Of a stretch of 64,000 nucleotides of DNA, positions 36,510-45,104 are shown one piece after another (positions within the stretch are counted from its first letter, which is position 1; each line of letters starts with the position of its first letter). The notes beneath the pieces were generated by a model. The model searched no databases. It saw nothing but the letters and a program-made list of their open reading frames with translations, and had not been told where the DNA came from. The stretch is from Noviherbaspirillum sp. UKPF54. Its GTDB lineage: Bacteria; Pseudomonadota; Gammaproteobacteria; Burkholderiales; Burkholderiaceae_D. The stretch covers positions 2,604,001-2,668,000 of the forward strand of contig NZ_CP040128.1 of assembly GCF_007874125.1 (NCBI RefSeq), written 5' to 3'. A program made the position numbers and the translations under genes.

Positions 36510-37811
36510 TTATCTTCCTGGAAGGATGGAGGAAAATGAAGGCAGGTGTCTTCCCAGCCCACGTGAACTTTCCCTAAGCACGCAGACGGTCAGAATGCAT
36601 GTGCAGAAGATCAGCCAGAGGATCGGCTCATAGACATAGAACTTTCCAAAGAGCAGAGGGAGATAAGCCAGCAGGCCGGACAGCCGCCCTATTGCATACG
36701 CGGTGTAACCTGCGATTCCAAACACGGCAAGACTGACCGGCAGGCCGAGCAGGATGATGGCGTTGAGCAGCACACCGGCATCCTGGGGCGATTCGCATCC
36801 GTCGCAAAAATCATGGTCAAGAGGCTTGCCGAGCACGAGGATTTCGTCGAATTCGTGCAAAAAGCCGCCGTAGGCGCGTAGCTTCGAGTCTCCGGAACTG
36901 TCTCCCATGGTCGAGCGCTGATAGAGATATTCCGTGACTTCGTCCATCCCAAGGTCTGCCACGAAGGCATACGCCCCTACAACGACAACGGCGATGCCAA
37001 GCAGCTTGAACAAGGTACTTGAGCGCACGACCGAGAGCGAGGACATGCAGGCCGCGAAGAGATAAATCGATGCGGACAGGATCCCCCAGAAGGAGAAGGT
37101 CAGCAGCGTGGAGGCGATCGCCACCACGCTGAAGAAGTCGAAAAATTTCCTTCTCGCTACGCCACGCAAGAACACGAGTCCATACACCCAGTTCGAATAG
37201 GTTCCGGGCTCGATATGGACACCCGTCATTCGCAACAGGCCGTCGTCCCAGCCGGAGGAAATGCGGGCCTCGCTGTACGGGTGGAAGATCTGATGGACAT
37301 CGACGATGATGCCCCCGCCGATATAGAGAGCGAACTGCACGGCAAATGAAATAAGCCAGGCCGCCAGCAGGAAGTCGAGCGACCGCAGCAAGACCGGCCG
37401 CAGACCGCCATGGACCAATCCAGCCGCTATCACGGCGCCGAACCAGATGAAGGCCAGGGACGCCAGGACATACCAGGACGCCGGTGGCCAGTTCAGCACC
37501 AAAACCCATGCGCTTAGGAACAGCAACGGCGGCACCAGGCGGTAGAAGCCGGTTTCGCGCACCGCGCTCAAGCCGGCGACGAATGCGCATAGTCCACCTG
37601 CAACAGCGCGTATCTGATCTGCTGGCATCGATCCTTGCCCGCGGGCGACTTCGGCTGGCGTGAGCAGGTAATGCAGCAGGAATGCGAAGGCAAGCGCAGC
37701 GCAGTAATGAGCGCCGCTGCCATGTGATCGCTGCTCCCACTTTCCCAAGGCCATAACCGCTCCTAGGCAACTCATTTGTGTAAATACTGCTGCCGGCAAA
37801 TCGTTACTCAA
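36510..37811 (-). CDS. Probable polysaccharide polymerase (Wzy-like)
   Basis: 433 aa, highly hydrophobic with about 11-12 predicted membrane segments and a large loop (about residues 170-215) containing FHPYSEARISSGWDDGLLRM and GVHIEPGTYSNW. An Arg- and His-containing periplasmic loop in a polytopic protein next to wzx is the usual look of Wzy, whose primary sequence is poorly conserved. It appears to start with TTG overlapping the wzx stop (TTGA). An ATG at 37775 is the alternative. It would polymerise the lipid-linked repeat unit in the periplasm. Confidence 0.72.
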   Translation of the reverse strand: MSNDLPAAVFTQMSCLGAVMALGKWEQRSHGSGAHYCAALAFAFLLHYLLTPAEVARGQGSMPADQIRAVAGGLCAFVAGLSAVRETGFYRLVPPLLFLSAWVLVLNWPPASWYVLASLAFIWFGAVIAAGLVHGGLRPVLLRSLDFLLAAWLISFAVQFALYIGGGIIVDVHQIFHPYSEARISSGWDDGLLRMTGVHIEPGTYSNWVYGLVFLRGVARRKFFDFFSVVAIASTLLTFSFWGILSASIYLFAACMSSLSVVRSSTLFKLLGIAVVVVGAYAFVADLGMDEVTEYLYQRSTMGDSSGDSKLRAYGGFLHEFDEILVLGKPLDHDFCDGCESPQDAGVLLNAIILLGLPVSLAVFGIAGYTAYAIGRLSGLLAYLPLLFGKFYVYEPILWLIFCTCILTVCVLRESSRGLGRHLPSFSSILPGR

Positions 37812-39139
37812 GAAGGCTTGAATGCGCCAACGACATCGCGCACGTCATTCCTGCGCATCAGCACCAGGCTGAAGAAAGGTGCTTTCGTAATAGCCCGATA
37901 GGTAAGAATTTTCATCAAGAGATCGAGGATGTAGGCTGCTGAAGTGACGATGGCAGCACCATGAATACCAAGATGCGGCAAGACGATGAGATTGCCTGTA
38001 ATGGTCAACACGACGCCGGCCAGCGCCATGTACAGGTTCAGTTCCGGCTTGCCGCGCGCGGCGATATCGTTGGCGATGACGCGTGCCGGCGCCAGCGCAA
38101 TCATTCCTGGGAGCAGAAGAATGAAAGGAACGTAGCTCGGGCGATACGTCGCACCGAAGAGTACGAGAATGAGCGGGTATGCAAGAATCCCAAGCAGGAC
38201 TGCACCGGCAGCCGAAACGGCAAACACCATGCGCGAAATTGCTGTCGTGATCTGAATTCGCCGCTCCTCCTCTTTCGACATGGCGGATAGCTTAGGCAAA
38301 AGCACGACGCTGACTGCCTGGGACAACATCCATAACTTTTCGCCGATTTGAAAGGCAATGGAGTAAATCCCCGCCGCAGCCGGATTGATCAGCATGTTGA
38401 TCAAAAAAGTGTCGGCACGGCTTTGCAGGAAGGTGAGCAGATTACTCAAGTAAGCCTTGAATCCGTAGCGCAGTGCCTTGTCCATGTAGCCGCTGTGCGA
38501 ATCTGGTTCCTCCGAACGCAAGTGCTTTCGCAACAGCAGCCAGGAAAATGCCACGCCGCCGGCAGCTCCGGCCAGGTTGGCACACACGGGGGCCAGCACT
38601 TCAGTCTGTCCTGCCGCGACCAATACCGCAATGCCGCCGAGCGTTAGCGCCGGCTGGGCCAGCATGCACAGATTGAGGCGCCGGAAATCCTGCAGCCCCT
38701 GAAACAGGCTGTTAAGAAATCCTTGCGCCAGGCTGAATGGAAAAGCAAGCAACGCGACCCACAGTACTGGCCGGCCAATCCCGGGAAAATAATCTTCGGC
38801 CTTGAACAGGATTACTCCCGCTCCAAGGAGCAAGCCGGCCAAGCCCAGCACACGAATCAGCGTCCAGCTGGTTTTCCAGATCGTCTGAACCGGGAACCTG
38901 CCGGCTCCCAGGTAATACACGTTGGAAGAATTCGCCCCCAGGTTGAGAAACGTCGCTAGCAGCGTCGGCAACAGCAGCGACACGACATATACGCCGCTGC
39001 CGCGCGGGCCATATTCCTTGGCGATAAGCGCGACGATCGCCAGCTGGATCGCGGCTGTCAGAAGCTGCACGCCAAGCATGCGCGCGAAGTTCCGGAACAG
39101 CGCACGTAGGTCAAGACGAAATGCTGTAACGGAATGCAT
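37808..39139 (-). CDS. Repeat-unit flippase (Wzx family)
   Basis: 443 aa from the ATG at 39139 (MHSVTAFRLDLRALFRNFAR). It overlaps the upstream glycosyltransferase gene by 29 nt. About 12-14 membrane segments of the MOP/PST flippase type, e.g. GVQLLTAAIQLAIVALIAKE, LLGILAYPLILVLFG and the conserved ANDIAARGKPELNLYMAL. It moves undecaprenyl-linked repeat units across the inner membrane. It is paired with the Wzy-like gene, which it overlaps by 4 nt. Confidence 0.88.
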   Translation of the reverse strand: MHSVTAFRLDLRALFRNFARMLGVQLLTAAIQLAIVALIAKEYGPRGSGVYVVSLLLPTLLATFLNLGANSSNVYYLGAGRFPVQTIWKTSWTLIRVLGLAGLLLGAGVILFKAEDYFPGIGRPVLWVALLAFPFSLAQGFLNSLFQGLQDFRRLNLCMLAQPALTLGGIAVLVAAGQTEVLAPVCANLAGAAGGVAFSWLLLRKHLRSEEPDSHSGYMDKALRYGFKAYLSNLLTFLQSRADTFLINMLINPAAAGIYSIAFQIGEKLWMLSQAVSVVLLPKLSAMSKEEERRIQITTAISRMVFAVSAAGAVLLGILAYPLILVLFGATYRPSYVPFILLLPGMIALAPARVIANDIAARGKPELNLYMALAGVVLTITGNLIVLPHLGIHGAAIVTSAAYILDLLMKILTYRAITKAPFFSLVLMRRNDVRDVVGAFKPS

Positions 39140-40496
39140 GGATGGGAATCTCGCAAGAACAAGATGACGGCTGTCCGCGGTGTTCAACAGCGTGGATGCT
39201 GCACTGTTCGCTCCGGCGCACATCGACGGCGGTTAGGGGCTGCATGGCTGCAGCGAAATTGCCGCTGTCACGCAACAACTGCCCGATAAATCCTTCATAG
39301 TTTCGCCGCGCATCGTAATGTTGTTCGATGGCGCGGCGCGCGGCACGCTTGTGCTCGGCATGCTTCAGTTTCGGGTATATGGCCAGAATGGCGCCGGCAA
39401 TATCGGCTGGCCCTGGATTGTTATTCATGAGCACACCGCATTCGCCCGATACGATTTCGCGGACCGCGCCGATATCCGGAGCAATCACCGGCACGCCGAA
39501 GCTCATCGCTTCCATGATCGAGACCGGCACCCCCTCCACTTCGCTGGAATTGATGAACAGGTCAACCGCATGCGTAGCAAAGTAATGCCGCACTGCTTCG
39601 TTGGAAAGCAGCCCCAGGAATTGCCATGCCACGCTGCCGGCAGTCAGCCGGGACCGGGCATACGCCTGCAGCTCTTCGAACAGAGGACCGTCGCCGATGT
39701 GCGTCCACGAAATGCGCAGATCCGGCCTCTTCTGCGACACAACGCACAGCGCGTCAACGAGGCGATCGATGCGCTTGTACGGCAGGCAGAAGGCAACGGA
39801 AACGATATGCAAGCTTCCGTCGTCCGTCTGCATTGCGCACGCGGGCGGCAATGCCACGCCAAGGCGTGCCACATGCATCGTCGACAAGGAAGCGCGATAC
39901 GTTTGGCGCAAATAACGACGGCCCTGGCTGGATATAGGGTAAAGCTGGTCAAAGTCGGCGAGGAATTGCCACTTCAACGGCATGTAGCCATGCGGTCGCT
40001 GTTCGACATACAGATCGAAACCATGCAGTCGCGATATCAGGCGCGGAACCGCCCCTTCGCGTTTGAGCAGAGCAGCCGCGTAGGCTTGCGTGTCATTCCA
40101 ATAGCAGTACACCAGGTCGAAGCCGCCGCTCCGGCGCAGGCATCGCTTGAGGCCATGGCGAATCGTCAATACCCACATTACGCTATACAACGCCTTGGCT
40201 ATGCTATACCCGGAAAGCTTGCCGGTTTTCCGGAGCTGCAAAGCCTCCTTCCAGAACACGGGCGACACGATGGCGCTCAGCAGGTTCATGGCGCGCGACA
40301 GTCTTGTCGCAGCATCAGCTATCGATGTGTCGACATGAATATTCGCAGGAAGAATACGAGGCTTTCCGTTGGCGGCCAGCGGCAACAAGGTCACCTGCAC
40401 TCCGGGCGTGCGCGCCCAATGCCGTATTTCTTCCTCGAGAAACTGCTCTCCCGCTGGGTAGGGATAAGATTGCGTGAGAATGGCGACAGTGATCAT
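39111..40496 (-). CDS. GT4-family glycosyltransferase
   Basis: 461 aa, GT-B fold. The C-terminal donor domain shows the retaining EX7E-type motif in SSEVEGVPVSIMEAMSFGVPV followed by GECGVLMNNNPGPADIA. The N-terminus (AILTQSYPYPAGEQFLEEEI) resembles exopolysaccharide transferases of the AmsK/EpsF kind. Its C-terminal 30 residues, after the conserved end, overlap the start of wzx. The sugar specificity is unknown. Confidence 0.88.
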   Translation of the reverse strand: MITVAILTQSYPYPAGEQFLEEEIRHWARTPGVQVTLLPLAANGKPRILPANIHVDTSIADAATRLSRAMNLLSAIVSPVFWKEALQLRKTGKLSGYSIAKALYSVMWVLTIRHGLKRCLRRSGGFDLVYCYWNDTQAYAAALLKREGAVPRLISRLHGFDLYVEQRPHGYMPLKWQFLADFDQLYPISSQGRRYLRQTYRASLSTMHVARLGVALPPACAMQTDDGSLHIVSVAFCLPYKRIDRLVDALCVVSQKRPDLRISWTHIGDGPLFEELQAYARSRLTAGSVAWQFLGLLSNEAVRHYFATHAVDLFINSSEVEGVPVSIMEAMSFGVPVIAPDIGAVREIVSGECGVLMNNNPGPADIAGAILAIYPKLKHAEHKRAARRAIEQHYDARRNYEGFIGQLLRDSGNFAAAMQPLTAVDVRRSEQCSIHAVEHRGQPSSCSCEIPIHAFRYSISS

Positions 40497-40648
40497 TTAA
40501 TGGTTGTAAAAGTGATTTTTAGACCAATGCTTGGTTTTGCGGCGCATGCGGGCTGCCACGCTATTCAAGCGGTTGCTCGCTCAACGCGGCGGCGAATGCA
40601 GGACATGGCCTGACATGGCGCAGGCATGCGGACATCCTCCGTCAACCA

Positions 40649-42967
40649 TCAACCATAGGCCGCGCCGTAGCCGTAGCGCGTCTGACGCGATCGCATGTCG
40701 TTGTAGACCACTTCACTGCGCCCGGCACCCATGCGCTCAAGCTGCTTTTCCACTTCTTCAATTTCGCCGAGGCTCGTCTTTCCCGCCCGCACAATGTTGA
40801 GAATAAGGTCGGCATGCGGAACGATCATCAGCGTGTCGGCGACTGTGAGTAATGGGGCGGTGTCGATGATGACGAAGTCATATGTGCCGGCGGCATGCTG
40901 CAGCATGGCGCCAAATCCTGAATCGGACAGTACATCGACGGGCGTCCGGGGCAGACCGCCAGTAGAAAGGAAATCAAGTCCGGGCATGACCTCCCGGTGC
41001 ACTGCCTGTTCCAGCTTCACCTGGTTGCCGACTGCCTCGCACAGACCGAATCCCCGCTCCAGCCCGAAGCGCCGATGCAGCGCGCCGGTGCGCAGGTCTG
41101 CGTCGATGAGCAAGACGCGCCGCCGAGAGGAAGTAAGCACCGCCGCAAAATTACTGGAGATAAAAGACTTTCCTACGCCAGGAGTGGGGCCAACGATGAC
41201 GACGACACGTGCACGGCGATGACGCTCTTCAGCGTTTGGAGTGTAAGTCAGACGCATCATTCGTCGTTCTTCCCGTGCGCGCGAGTCGTCCAGCAAGCAT
41301 TGCAGGCGACGCAATCCTTCGACAGCGGCATCCTCCGGCATATCGCGAGGAAGAACGACGACCGAGTCGTTCTTTCGCTTCCATGCAAGCCATGGCTTGC
41401 GCCTGTCATTGTCCTTATTCCGGCGGCTCTTGCTGTGCAAGACAACGCCGGTGACCGGCACCTGCAGACTGCGCTCGATTTCCATCGGGTTGTAGACACG
41501 CCCGCCCAGCATCTTTTTGGCCAGTACCGCCAGCAGTCCCAGAAGCAAGCCCAGGACGGCTGACGACAGGATCGCCAGCGCGCGCTTGGGCTTGACCGGC
41601 GTAACCGGCGTCTCCGGCAAATCGAGCAGGCGGACGTTGCCCACCTTGCTTGCCGAAGCCAGCCGCAATTGCTGGGAAGCGTTCATGACATTGGTATAGA
41701 CATCCGTGTTGACGCTCACATCGCGGCGCAGCTGCAGGATTTCCTGTTCGATTTGAGGCAATCGCTTGATCTTTCCATTCACCAGGTCCGCTTCGCGATT
41801 GAGCGCCGCGATCTGGTTGGTGATGGCCTGCATTGCGGGGTGCCCTGCTTCGAAGCGGGCCATCAGCTCCGCCTTTTTTTGGTTGAGTTCAAGCAGTTTT
41901 GTCTGACCGAGCACCGATACCTGCAGCAGGCCCCTGGCCTCTTCGCCCAAATCGACCATTCCCCATCTGTTTCGCGCTTCGTTATATTTGAACTCGGATT
42001 CTTCCAAGGCTTTTTTCAGCTCGGGCAGCTGTTTCTCCAAAAACGCCAGCTGTTTTTCCGCGCCTGCCGAGATGCGATGCTCGTTCTGCATCAAGTATTG
42101 GCGCGCGACTTCGTTCAGAACCGACGCGGCCCGTTGTGCATCGGTGTCTTCCAGCGCCACGGCAATCACGCCGGATTGCCTCCCTTTTTCGCTGACCTCG
42201 ATCTCGCGCTGCAGCTTTTCGACAGCCTCAAGCCTGGGATGCCGGACGAGCGTGAATTGCTCGCCGGGCCGCCCGGCCATATGGTCGACCTGGATATCCA
42301 GCGGCCCCTTCGGCGTGTTCGCGCGCAGCAGCTGCCCGGCATATCCGGTAAAGGCCACGCCTGTGTCCTTGAGCGTCACGGAATACCGTTGCCCCGGCAA
42401 GATGGTCAGCACAAAACCTGCGCGCTCATATGCCGCCGGCACGTCGAAGCGCGCCACGTCGAATCTTGCGTTGCTCCATACATGCCGCGAAGTCAGCAAC
42501 CAAGAAGGCAGGATGTTCCCCAGGTTATGCCGCGCCGCCAGGCTGCCCAGCACGGGAAAATAGTGCGGCTTCACCTCGATGTACAAATGCGCCTTGTCCA
42601 CCGCGGCGGAAAGCACCATCCGGGACTTCAATACCTCCAGCTCCGGAGCACCGGCCGTCCTGATATCGAAGGATTTCAGGGAATCGATAGGGGAAACGGC
42701 TTTCGGCAGCGCATCGATGTCTTCGACCTGAAAAAGAACCGTTGCCTTGTATATCGGCATAGAAAGGAAAGCGTATGCCAGGCCGGCAGCGGTCACGATG
42801 GCTGCTATTCCGGCAACAAGCCAGATGTTTGCCAGGATCAGATCAATGTAGAGGCTCGGGTCCGTTTTGGAAGAGGATGCGGCAGATTGGGCACGTATGT
42901 CATCGCGCGCGTCAGTGCGAGTGTAATGCTGAGGAATAGAAACCTGTGTTACGTCGTCATTGACCAT
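40649..42967 (-). CDS. Wzc-type tyrosine autokinase / chain-length regulator
   Basis: 772 aa from the ATG at 42967, with AGGGAA 7 nt upstream. TM1 at about 47-70, a periplasmic Wzz domain with long coiled coil, TM2 at about 462-487, then a cytoplasmic BY-kinase domain: Walker A GPTPGVGKSFISSN near 593, Walker A' VLLIDADLR and Walker B FVIIDTAPLLT. The last ten residues hold three tyrosines (RYGYGAAYG), a short version of the phosphorylated Tyr cluster. It controls polymer length and export. No cognate Wzb phosphatase or Wza channel gene is in the window. Confidence 0.92.
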   Translation of the reverse strand: MVNDDVTQVSIPQHYTRTDARDDIRAQSAASSSKTDPSLYIDLILANIWLVAGIAAIVTAAGLAYAFLSMPIYKATVLFQVEDIDALPKAVSPIDSLKSFDIRTAGAPELEVLKSRMVLSAAVDKAHLYIEVKPHYFPVLGSLAARHNLGNILPSWLLTSRHVWSNARFDVARFDVPAAYERAGFVLTILPGQRYSVTLKDTGVAFTGYAGQLLRANTPKGPLDIQVDHMAGRPGEQFTLVRHPRLEAVEKLQREIEVSEKGRQSGVIAVALEDTDAQRAASVLNEVARQYLMQNEHRISAGAEKQLAFLEKQLPELKKALEESEFKYNEARNRWGMVDLGEEARGLLQVSVLGQTKLLELNQKKAELMARFEAGHPAMQAITNQIAALNREADLVNGKIKRLPQIEQEILQLRRDVSVNTDVYTNVMNASQQLRLASASKVGNVRLLDLPETPVTPVKPKRALAILSSAVLGLLLGLLAVLAKKMLGGRVYNPMEIERSLQVPVTGVVLHSKSRRNKDNDRRKPWLAWKRKNDSVVVLPRDMPEDAAVEGLRRLQCLLDDSRAREERRMMRLTYTPNAEERHRRARVVVIVGPTPGVGKSFISSNFAAVLTSSRRRVLLIDADLRTGALHRRFGLERGFGLCEAVGNQVKLEQAVHREVMPGLDFLSTGGLPRTPVDVLSDSGFGAMLQHAAGTYDFVIIDTAPLLTVADTLMIVPHADLILNIVRAGKTSLGEIEEVEKQLERMGAGRSEVVYNDMRSRQTRYGYGAAYG

Positions 42968-43042
42968 CGCGTATTCCCTATGTTCTGCATTGGTTGCAGC
43001 CATGCGGCTAGACAAGGTGGAGCACACTCCATATGTGCTCGC

Positions 43043-44188
43043 TTATATCGACTTGGTTTTGTTTTCAGGGAGAAGGCCAAGCCCGATGATTGGGTTGAGG
43101 CACCAATGTCCGCGTACCAGCCGCGCATAAATCGCCATGTACAGAAACGCTTGCGCGACGATGCAGGCAATGGCGGCACGCTTCGTGTCCCCGTAATACA
43201 GCGCGAGAAAGGCAAACGGCGCATTCACTGCCATCAGCGTGGCCGTTGTCATGGCGTTGCGAAGCCAGGGACGCATCTCGCTGGAAGGGACGATGCGCGA
43301 TACAAACCGTCGATATACCAGCATGTGGAAATGCAGCCGGTCGGGCAAACCGGGACTCATCTTTCTGATAAATTTCTTTCGATAGATACTGTAGATAACT
43401 TCGATGACCGGATAGGCGCAAATGGCCAGCAACTGCCAGGCGGTCAACGATGGATGGCGCACGATAAGCAACACCGCGATCTCGGCGATCCAGAAACCCA
43501 GGAAGTACGCACCGCTGTCGCCCATGAAGATGCGCCCCGTGGGGAAGTTAAACACCAGAAAGCCCAGCGCTATGCCGACACTTGTCATAGCAAGCTGCAT
43601 CATGAACACGTCGTCAAGCCGCCATGCCAGCGCTCCCATACTGCCGAGAATCATGATGGCGGTAAATCCGGCAAGACCGTTAAATCCGTCGATGATATTG
43701 ATTGAATTGGCAATGCCTGCGCTCGCAAACGCCGTTATCACCAGAGCGATAGGCGCCACCTTCAAAAGCACATCAATGATCCACACATCCATGCGAGGGA
43801 GAATGGCGCCGAGGAGCCAACTGGCGATCAACGGACTGGCGAAAGTGGCCAGCAGGCGGGTAGCGATCGATACCTTTTTCGTCACATCCTCAATAAATCC
43901 AATCAGGAAGGCAGGCAGCACCGCCAACAAGAGCTTCACATTGACGAGGGCGATGTCGATCTCTTCACGCAGAAAAAAATACACACTGGCTGCCAGCATT
44001 CCGATGAAAAACGAAATCCCTCCTACTCTCGGTACTGGCCGAGTATGAAATTTCTGAGCCGCACTCATGTCATGATCCAAGGAATGGAAGCCATGCCAGC
44101 GTTCGGTGGCTACGATCATCAGGCTCGATAAAAAGCTTGCGCTGCCTGCTACAACCAGAGCGGCGACAAGAATAGGGTTGATCATCAT
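43043..44188 (-). CDS. WecA/MraY-type polyprenyl-phosphate sugar-1-phosphate transferase
   Basis: 381 aa from the ATG at 44188, with AAGGG 9 nt upstream. Longer readings are possible. Polytopic membrane protein with about ten segments and the family motifs RPVPRVGGISFFIGM, INIIDGFNGLAG, IFMGDSGAYFLGF and the cytoplasmic HFHMLVYRR. It starts the repeat unit by loading GlcNAc-1-P, or a derivative, on undecaprenyl phosphate. It is the first gene of the long unit, about 190 nt below a shared-type promoter. Confidence 0.9.
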   Translation of the reverse strand: MMINPILVAALVVAGSASFLSSLMIVATERWHGFHSLDHDMSAAQKFHTRPVPRVGGISFFIGMLAASVYFFLREEIDIALVNVKLLLAVLPAFLIGFIEDVTKKVSIATRLLATFASPLIASWLLGAILPRMDVWIIDVLLKVAPIALVITAFASAGIANSINIIDGFNGLAGFTAIMILGSMGALAWRLDDVFMMQLAMTSVGIALGFLVFNFPTGRIFMGDSGAYFLGFWIAEIAVLLIVRHPSLTAWQLLAICAYPVIEVIYSIYRKKFIRKMSPGLPDRLHFHMLVYRRFVSRIVPSSEMRPWLRNAMTTATLMAVNAPFAFLALYYGDTKRAAIACIVAQAFLYMAIYARLVRGHWCLNPIIGLGLLPENKTKSI

Positions 44189-44381
44189 CCTGCATTTCCC
44201 TTGCATGAGGCCCCACTCTCGATTCTTGATGAACACAAAGAGGTAGAAAGGCCGTTACCATCAAGCGAGGAATCACTCGTTGGATGCAGCCGCAGCGAAT
44301 GCAGCAACTCCACGCCTCGTCGTCCCGTTCCGCAGCACAAAAGTATTCCCTCGGAAAGCGGGCCCGCATTACAATGAATGG

Positions 44382-44435
44382 AGTTTAGCGATGCAGATGG
44401 GGGAAATTAAGTATCGTTTTTCGATACATATGGCC
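44382..44435 (-). promoter_or_regulatory. Main polysaccharide operon promoter with shared box
   Basis: On the minus strand the box ATCGAAAAACGATACTTA (44425-44408) lies exactly 20 nt upstream of the -10 TAAACT (44387-44382). The implied -35 is TTAATT. In this copy the box contains a perfect dyad, GTATCG-AAAAA-CGATAC, suggesting a dimeric regulator. Same layout as at 27819-27870 and 29255-29306. Confidence 0.75.
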
Positions 44436-44637
44436 TTCAAAATGTCGAAGCAATTTTAATTTTGGATTAATGTCGTTTTTCTTCTGTGGAATATGGGGAT
44501 TTTTTCAATATCGTTCCCAGGTGCCGCATAAAGGGCTAACCGTATCGACGAACAGTTTGTCGACTGCCGATGATCTTGCGATATTCGTTAACAAGACACC
44601 TCGACTTTCGCTCGATAACCACACATCTCATCCAGCC

Positions 44638-44802
44638 ATGAATGTCAACGCAATTCTCAAGACTGTCGGCGTGCTTCTGGTCGCTTGCGGTGGCATTGCC
44701 TCTCTGGCATGGGAAAAAACAACGGCGGGGGATTTCATCATTGCCGCAGGATTTCTGGCGTACCTCTCCGTTCTGATCGGCGAGTGGTGGGGAAAGAAAT
44801 AG
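44638..44802 (+). CDS. Small two-helix membrane protein, unknown
   Basis: 54 aa from the ATG at 44638 (MNVNAILKTVGVLLVACGG). Two hydrophobic stretches, the second IIAAGFLAYLSVLIGEWW, and a basic end GKK. A longer in-frame reading begins at 44470, but its first 56 residues have no protein-like character. No convincing Shine-Dalgarno is seen in front of either start. I do not recognise a family. It is divergent from the polysaccharide operon. Confidence 0.45.
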   Translation: MNVNAILKTVGVLLVACGGIASLAWEKTTAGDFIIAAGFLAYLSVLIGEWWGKK

Positions 44803-45104
44803 GCGGGAATTGTCGGCACTGGTCAGTGCATAGCTTCTGCATCGACCGCGGCGCGCCGCAACTGGAGTGGGCATTTCGATCTATTACGATACGGCCGCTT
44901 TAGGGACGCTCCCTCTGGAAGTTCCGAGATACATGCAAGAAGTTTCAGGAAGTTCCACGTGGGGCCATGCATCGGACAGGCGGACGGCGACATTCTTGTG
45001 CGCGTCCAAATCAAGGCTTATCAGCTCATTCATCGCAGCAGTAATCAATGCAGCCAACAGGCAGTCTGAATGACTCTCTTGCGGCAAACCGGCAAGCGCT
45101 CTGC
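44803..45104. other. Intergenic, no supported gene
   Basis: Short readings exist on both strands (plus 44867-45073, 68 codons; minus ending near 44884) but neither has a ribosome site or a recognisable motif. It lies between the small membrane protein and the convergent nitronate monooxygenase gene. Confidence 0.4.

Noticed and set aside
44189..44375. JUMPstart/ops element in the leader of the main polysaccharide operon
   Set aside because: The long leader suggested RfaH control, but no GGCGGTAGC-like ops sequence is present.
23474..44435. PEP-CTERM/exosortase-type exopolysaccharide locus
   Set aside because: An AsnB-type amidotransferase is typical of such loci, but there is no exosortase, PEP-CTERM protein or PrsK/PrsR pair in the window.
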